A DNA stretch of 64,000 nucleotides. It comes from Aegilops tauschii subsp. strangulata (Eukaryota > Streptophyta > Magnoliopsida > Poales > Poaceae). Every line of letters starts with the position of its first letter. Within the stretch, counting starts at the first letter, position 1. The stretch spans positions 374,897,054-374,961,053 of the forward strand of contig NC_053041.3 in assembly GCF_002575655.3 (NCBI RefSeq), given 5' to 3'. The notes under the pieces were generated by a model. That model did no database searches. It was not told where the DNA came from and saw only the letters and a program-made list of their open reading frames with translations. This document shows positions 63,644 to 64,000 of this stretch, one piece after another. Position numbers and translations under genes: made by a program.

Positions 63644-64000
63644 TGATAACCCACTAGTCTAGGGGATCCAAAGCATATTTGAAGGTATTAGCAGCTGAGT
63701 TGTCAATTCAACCACACCTGGATATTAATTATCTGCAGCAAAGTGATCAGTAGCAAAGTAGTTTGATATTTTTGATAGTAGTGACAGCAGCAACAGTAAT
63801 GGTAACAGTGATAGCAGTATTTTTGTAGCAAGTGTAACAGTGATGATAGCAATAGTAACTTAGCAGAAACAACATAAGATAAATTCATAGGCATTGGATT
63901 GGTGACTTGTTGGATGCTATTCATCATGTGACAGTTATAACCTAGGGCGATACGACACTAGCTCCAATTCATCAATATAATGTAGGCATGTATTCCGTAA
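63644..64000 (-). repeat. R7 5' LTR (family Y), partial
   Basis: Begins TGATAACCCAC at 63644 and matches 55913 onward with about 5% differences by eye. About 50 bp present in the other LTR (between TGATAACCCAC and CCAAAGAATATTTG) is missing. Continues past the window end. Confidence 0.85.

Larger units (their letters stand above)
55913..64000 (-). mobile_element. R7: Athila-like element, non-autonomous, nearly complete
   Basis: Minus orientation. 3' LTR 55913-57320, internal 57321-63643, 5' LTR from 63644 and running out of the window. The internal part encodes gag and protease, then an Athila-ORF1-like protein; RT, RNase H and integrase are absent. Inserted in the R6 antisense ORF; the left pentamer is GTGTC. 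Confidence 0.85.

Overview
The window reads as intergenic DNA from a Triticeae-type grass genome (wheat, barley, Aegilops or a relative). Almost every base belongs to nested, decayed transposable elements. LTRs of about 1.4-1.6 kb opening TGATACGTCTCC with tRNA-Asp-type primer sites, CACTA transposons, a plant L1-type LINE, Stowaway MITEs and short Helitrons are all grass hallmarks. Family names are recalled, not searched. The only candidate host-type gene is a small two-exon GRF zinc-finger gene at 15.46-16.18 kb.

Layout, left half. 1-4386 is the 3' part of a Tat-lineage Gypsy element (R1, +): broken pol, antisense TATA box, 3' LTR. 4387-6741 holds a ~490 bp tandem repeat, a coding relic and an LTR fragment. 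6742-13100 is an Athila-like element (R3, +) whose two LTRs belong to different families. 13101-14960 is a three-copy direct repeat, followed by a tRNA-like sequence and the GRF gene. 16437-18452 is the LTR and gag of another Gypsy element (R4), abutting a minus-strand CACTA transposase gene (C1, 18533-21076, promoter side to ~21.9 kb). 22-31.4 kb is a mosaic of two Helitrons in opposite orientation, a solo LTR with target duplication (S1), MITEs, a coding relic with 31-residue repeats, and unclassified modules.

Layout, right half. 31928-36909 is a minus-strand LINE (L1) flanked by a 14-bp target duplication, with a 5'-truncated second LINE (L2) inserted in its endonuclease domain. About 38.5-48672 is a second CACTA element (C2, +) with a TnpA-like (Transposase_24) gene, a 2.18-kb internal tandem duplication, GGGCC-rich subterminal arrays and a right terminus. 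The rest is a stack of insertions: an Athila-like element (R5, from 48876) was entered by a Tat element (R6, at 52361). R6 was then entered by a solo LTR (S2, 53353-54982) and by another Athila-like element (R7, 55913 to beyond the window end).

Themes that recur across elements: (1) three Athila-like elements carry a second copy of their polypurine tract right after their last ORF, 1.5-2 kb before the LTR; (2) both Tat elements carry an antisense TATA box near the 3' LTR, one still driving a PF04195-like ORF; (3) R7 contains an internal LTR-derived segment upstream of its second ORF and has no RT or integrase; (4) a GGGCGCGCC motif sits 240-310 bp into the U3 of five LTRs of different families. 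Nearly all coding sequences carry stops or frameshifts, many explainable by C-to-T or G-to-A changes, so most entries are pseudogenes.
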